NCBI GenBank assembly: GCA_030038715.1
Contig: JASHSO010000484.1
Location: 1 to 7,720 of the forward strand
Direction: 5' to 3'
Source: Streptosporangiaceae bacterium
GTDB taxonomy: Bacteria > Actinomycetota > Actinomycetes > Streptosporangiales > Streptosporangiaceae
DNA length: 7,720 nt
Shown here: one piece after another, positions 7,016 through 7,720 of the stretch
Position numbering within the stretch: the first letter of the stretch is position 1
How the letters are laid out: every line of letters begins with the position of its first letter
The notes under the pieces: model-generated
What the model was told of the DNA's origin: nothing
Database searches by the model: none
Seen by the model: only the letters and a program-made list of their open reading frames with translations
Made by a program: the position numbers and the translations under genes

Positions 7016-7038
7016 AACCGACTGGCTTCAGCCGGTTT
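7015..7038 (+). terminator. Hairpin between the exporter and NTPase genes
   Basis: AAACCGACTG pairs with CAGCCGGTTT over 10 positions with one A-C mismatch around a GCTT loop. The stem starts in the last base of the exporter stop codon. There is no U-tract beyond the TTT in the stem, so readthrough into the NTPase gene is plausible and the hairpin may only attenuate expression or protect the mRNA end. Confidence 0.4.
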
Positions 7039-7045
7039 AGTCCAC

Positions 7046-7050
7046 GGGAG
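7046..7050 (+). promoter_or_regulatory. Ribosome binding site GGGAG of the NTPase gene
   Basis: GGGAG lies 5 nt before ATG 7056. An in-frame TAG at 7038-7040 excludes longer starts, so the start is well supported. Confidence 0.65.
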
Positions 7051-7055
7051 TCCAT

Positions 7056-7720
7056 ATGGAACCGCAGCCAAGAGCATGGCCTGTGCTGTCGGGAGCCGTT
7101 CCGCTGTTGGCCGACGGATTCACCCGGCGACCGGAGACCGGGCATGGGCCATGGGAAACCCTGACCCCGGGGTTAGCGATCATCCTGGGCCCGGACGGCG
7201 ACCCGCGGACACTGGTCAGGAGCCGCTCCGGAACCGGAAAGACCCAGCTAGCAGCGGCCTTCGCGCGCAGACTGTGGGCCGCGGGCGAGCTCGACCTGCT
7301 GGTATGGCTGGACGCAGGCAGCCGCGACCGCCTGGTGGCCGGCTACGCCCGAGCGCTGGCCGGTATTCGGATCGCAGCTCCGCCAGGCAGGCCGGAAGCT
7401 GCCGCCGCTCGATTCCTGACCTGGCTGGGCGACACCGGCAGGCGCTGGCTCGTGGTACTCGACGGCCTAACCGAACCGGCAGACGCCGAAGGGCTGTGGC
7501 CGCACGGACCGAGCGGCCTTGGACTAGTCACGACGCAGGTAGCCAGCCTCAGCCCCAGCCCAGCGACCGAGGCGGCTGCGGCCGGGACCGCGGCTGCGGC
7601 CGGGACCGGGACTGCGGCTGCGGCCGGGACCGCGGCTGCGACCGGGACCGCGCAGCAGCTTTCCATCGCGGTGCCTCCGTTCAGCCAGCGCGAGGCCATG
7701 CAATACCTGTCAGAACGACT
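7056..7720 (+). CDS. STAND/NB-ARC-like P-loop NTPase (N-terminal part, cut by window edge)
   Basis: The first 221 codons of a protein resembling the nucleotide-binding module of STAND (AP-ATPase/NB-ARC) switch proteins, which in filamentous actinomycetes are often followed by TPR repeats; that part would lie outside the window. Seen: a short N-terminal lead with PLLADGFTRRPET at 16-28; a Walker A-like SRSGTGKTQLA at 56-66; LLVWLDAGSRDRLVAGYARA at 81-100; a Walker B strand WLVVLDG at 131-137; a sensor-1-like strand GLGLVTTQ at 154-161; and PPFSQREAMQYLSERL at 207-222, matching the post-sensor helix. Departures from family consensus are S56 for the first Walker A Gly, G137 for the second Walker B acid and Q161 for the usual sensor Arg. 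Residues 173-198 are a low-complexity A/G/T insert encoded by a tandem repeat. Codon 40 (7173-7175) is TTA. Related proteins act as signalling or regulatory switches; no function can be assigned here. Confidence 0.78.
   Translation, partial: MEPQPRAWPVLSGAVPLLADGFTRRPETGHGPWETLTPGLAIILGPDGDPRTLVRSRSGTGKTQLAAAFARRLWAAGELDLLVWLDAGSRDRLVAGYARALAGIRIAAPPGRPEAAAARFLTWLGDTGRRWLVVLDGLTEPADAEGLWPHGPSGLGLVTTQVASLSPSPATEAAAAGTAAAAGTGTAAAAGTAAATGTAQQLSIAVPPFSQREAMQYLSER
7572..7649 (+). repeat. Imperfect 18-bp tandem repeat inside the NTPase gene
   Basis: The unit GCGGCTGCGGCCGGGACC occurs at 7572-7589, 7590-7607, 7614-7631 and, with one change (G to A at 7641), 7632-7649. A 6-bp partial unit GGGACT sits at 7608-7613. 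Units are in frame and encode Ala-Ala-Ala-Ala-Gly-Thr (Ala-Ala-Ala-Thr-Gly-Thr in the last copy). Every length step is a multiple of 3, so expansion or contraction would change loop length without a frameshift. Confidence 0.95.

Noticed and set aside
7572..7649. CRISPR-like or collagen-like interpretation of the repeat tract
   Set aside because: Units are contiguous with no spacers, in frame within a coding gene, and encode A/G/T without a Gly-X-Y pattern.
7343..7699. 118-codon minus-strand frame rich in Ala, Val and Pro, repeat-like
   Set aside because: Its VPAAA-like repeats are the reverse reading of the 18-bp repeat in the NTPase gene, with no start or ribosome-site support.

Overview
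The window is high-GC, gene-dense DNA that looks like an actinomycete (Actinomycetota) chromosome. The evidence is the strong G/C bias at third codon positions, a GTG start, a DinB-like protein of the mycothiol-dependent maleylpyruvate isomerase type (mycothiol is an actinobacterial thiol), and a large P-loop NTPase of a kind common in filamentous actinomycetes. The genus cannot be named from the sequence alone. There is no rRNA, tRNA, CRISPR array, transposase or phage gene.

Layout, left to right: (1) the N-terminal 311 codons of a large formylglycine-type arylsulfatase on the minus strand, running off the left edge; (2) divergent from it, a two-gene plus-strand operon with an ATGA overlap, encoding a polytopic membrane protein of the MprF-flippase-like/UPF0104 family and then a metal-binding DinB/MDMPI-like protein; (3) convergent with that operon across a 77-bp gap holding a hairpin, a CocE/NonD-family serine hydrolase on the minus strand; (4) divergent from the hydrolase across 132 bp, an isochorismatase-like cysteine hydrolase on the plus strand; (5) a 180-bp spacer with two inverted repeats; (6) a 14-helix DHA2-type MFS exporter; (7) 40 bp further on, after a hairpin and a clear ribosome binding site, the start of a STAND/NB-ARC-like P-loop NTPase that runs off the right edge.

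The genes do not form an obvious single pathway. Three are hydrolases of different chemistry (sulfatase, serine hydrolase, cysteine hydrolase) and two are membrane proteins, which fits a chromosomal region of catabolic and detoxification accessory genes. I do not see a clear undescribed system. The points most worth a second look are the truncated NTPase, with three altered nucleotide-site motifs and an expanded 18-bp repeat in a loop; single TTA leucine codons in both the exporter and the NTPase but in no other gene here; and the 43-bp sulfatase/flippase-like junction, where -10-like hexamers for both strands overlap in one near-palindrome.
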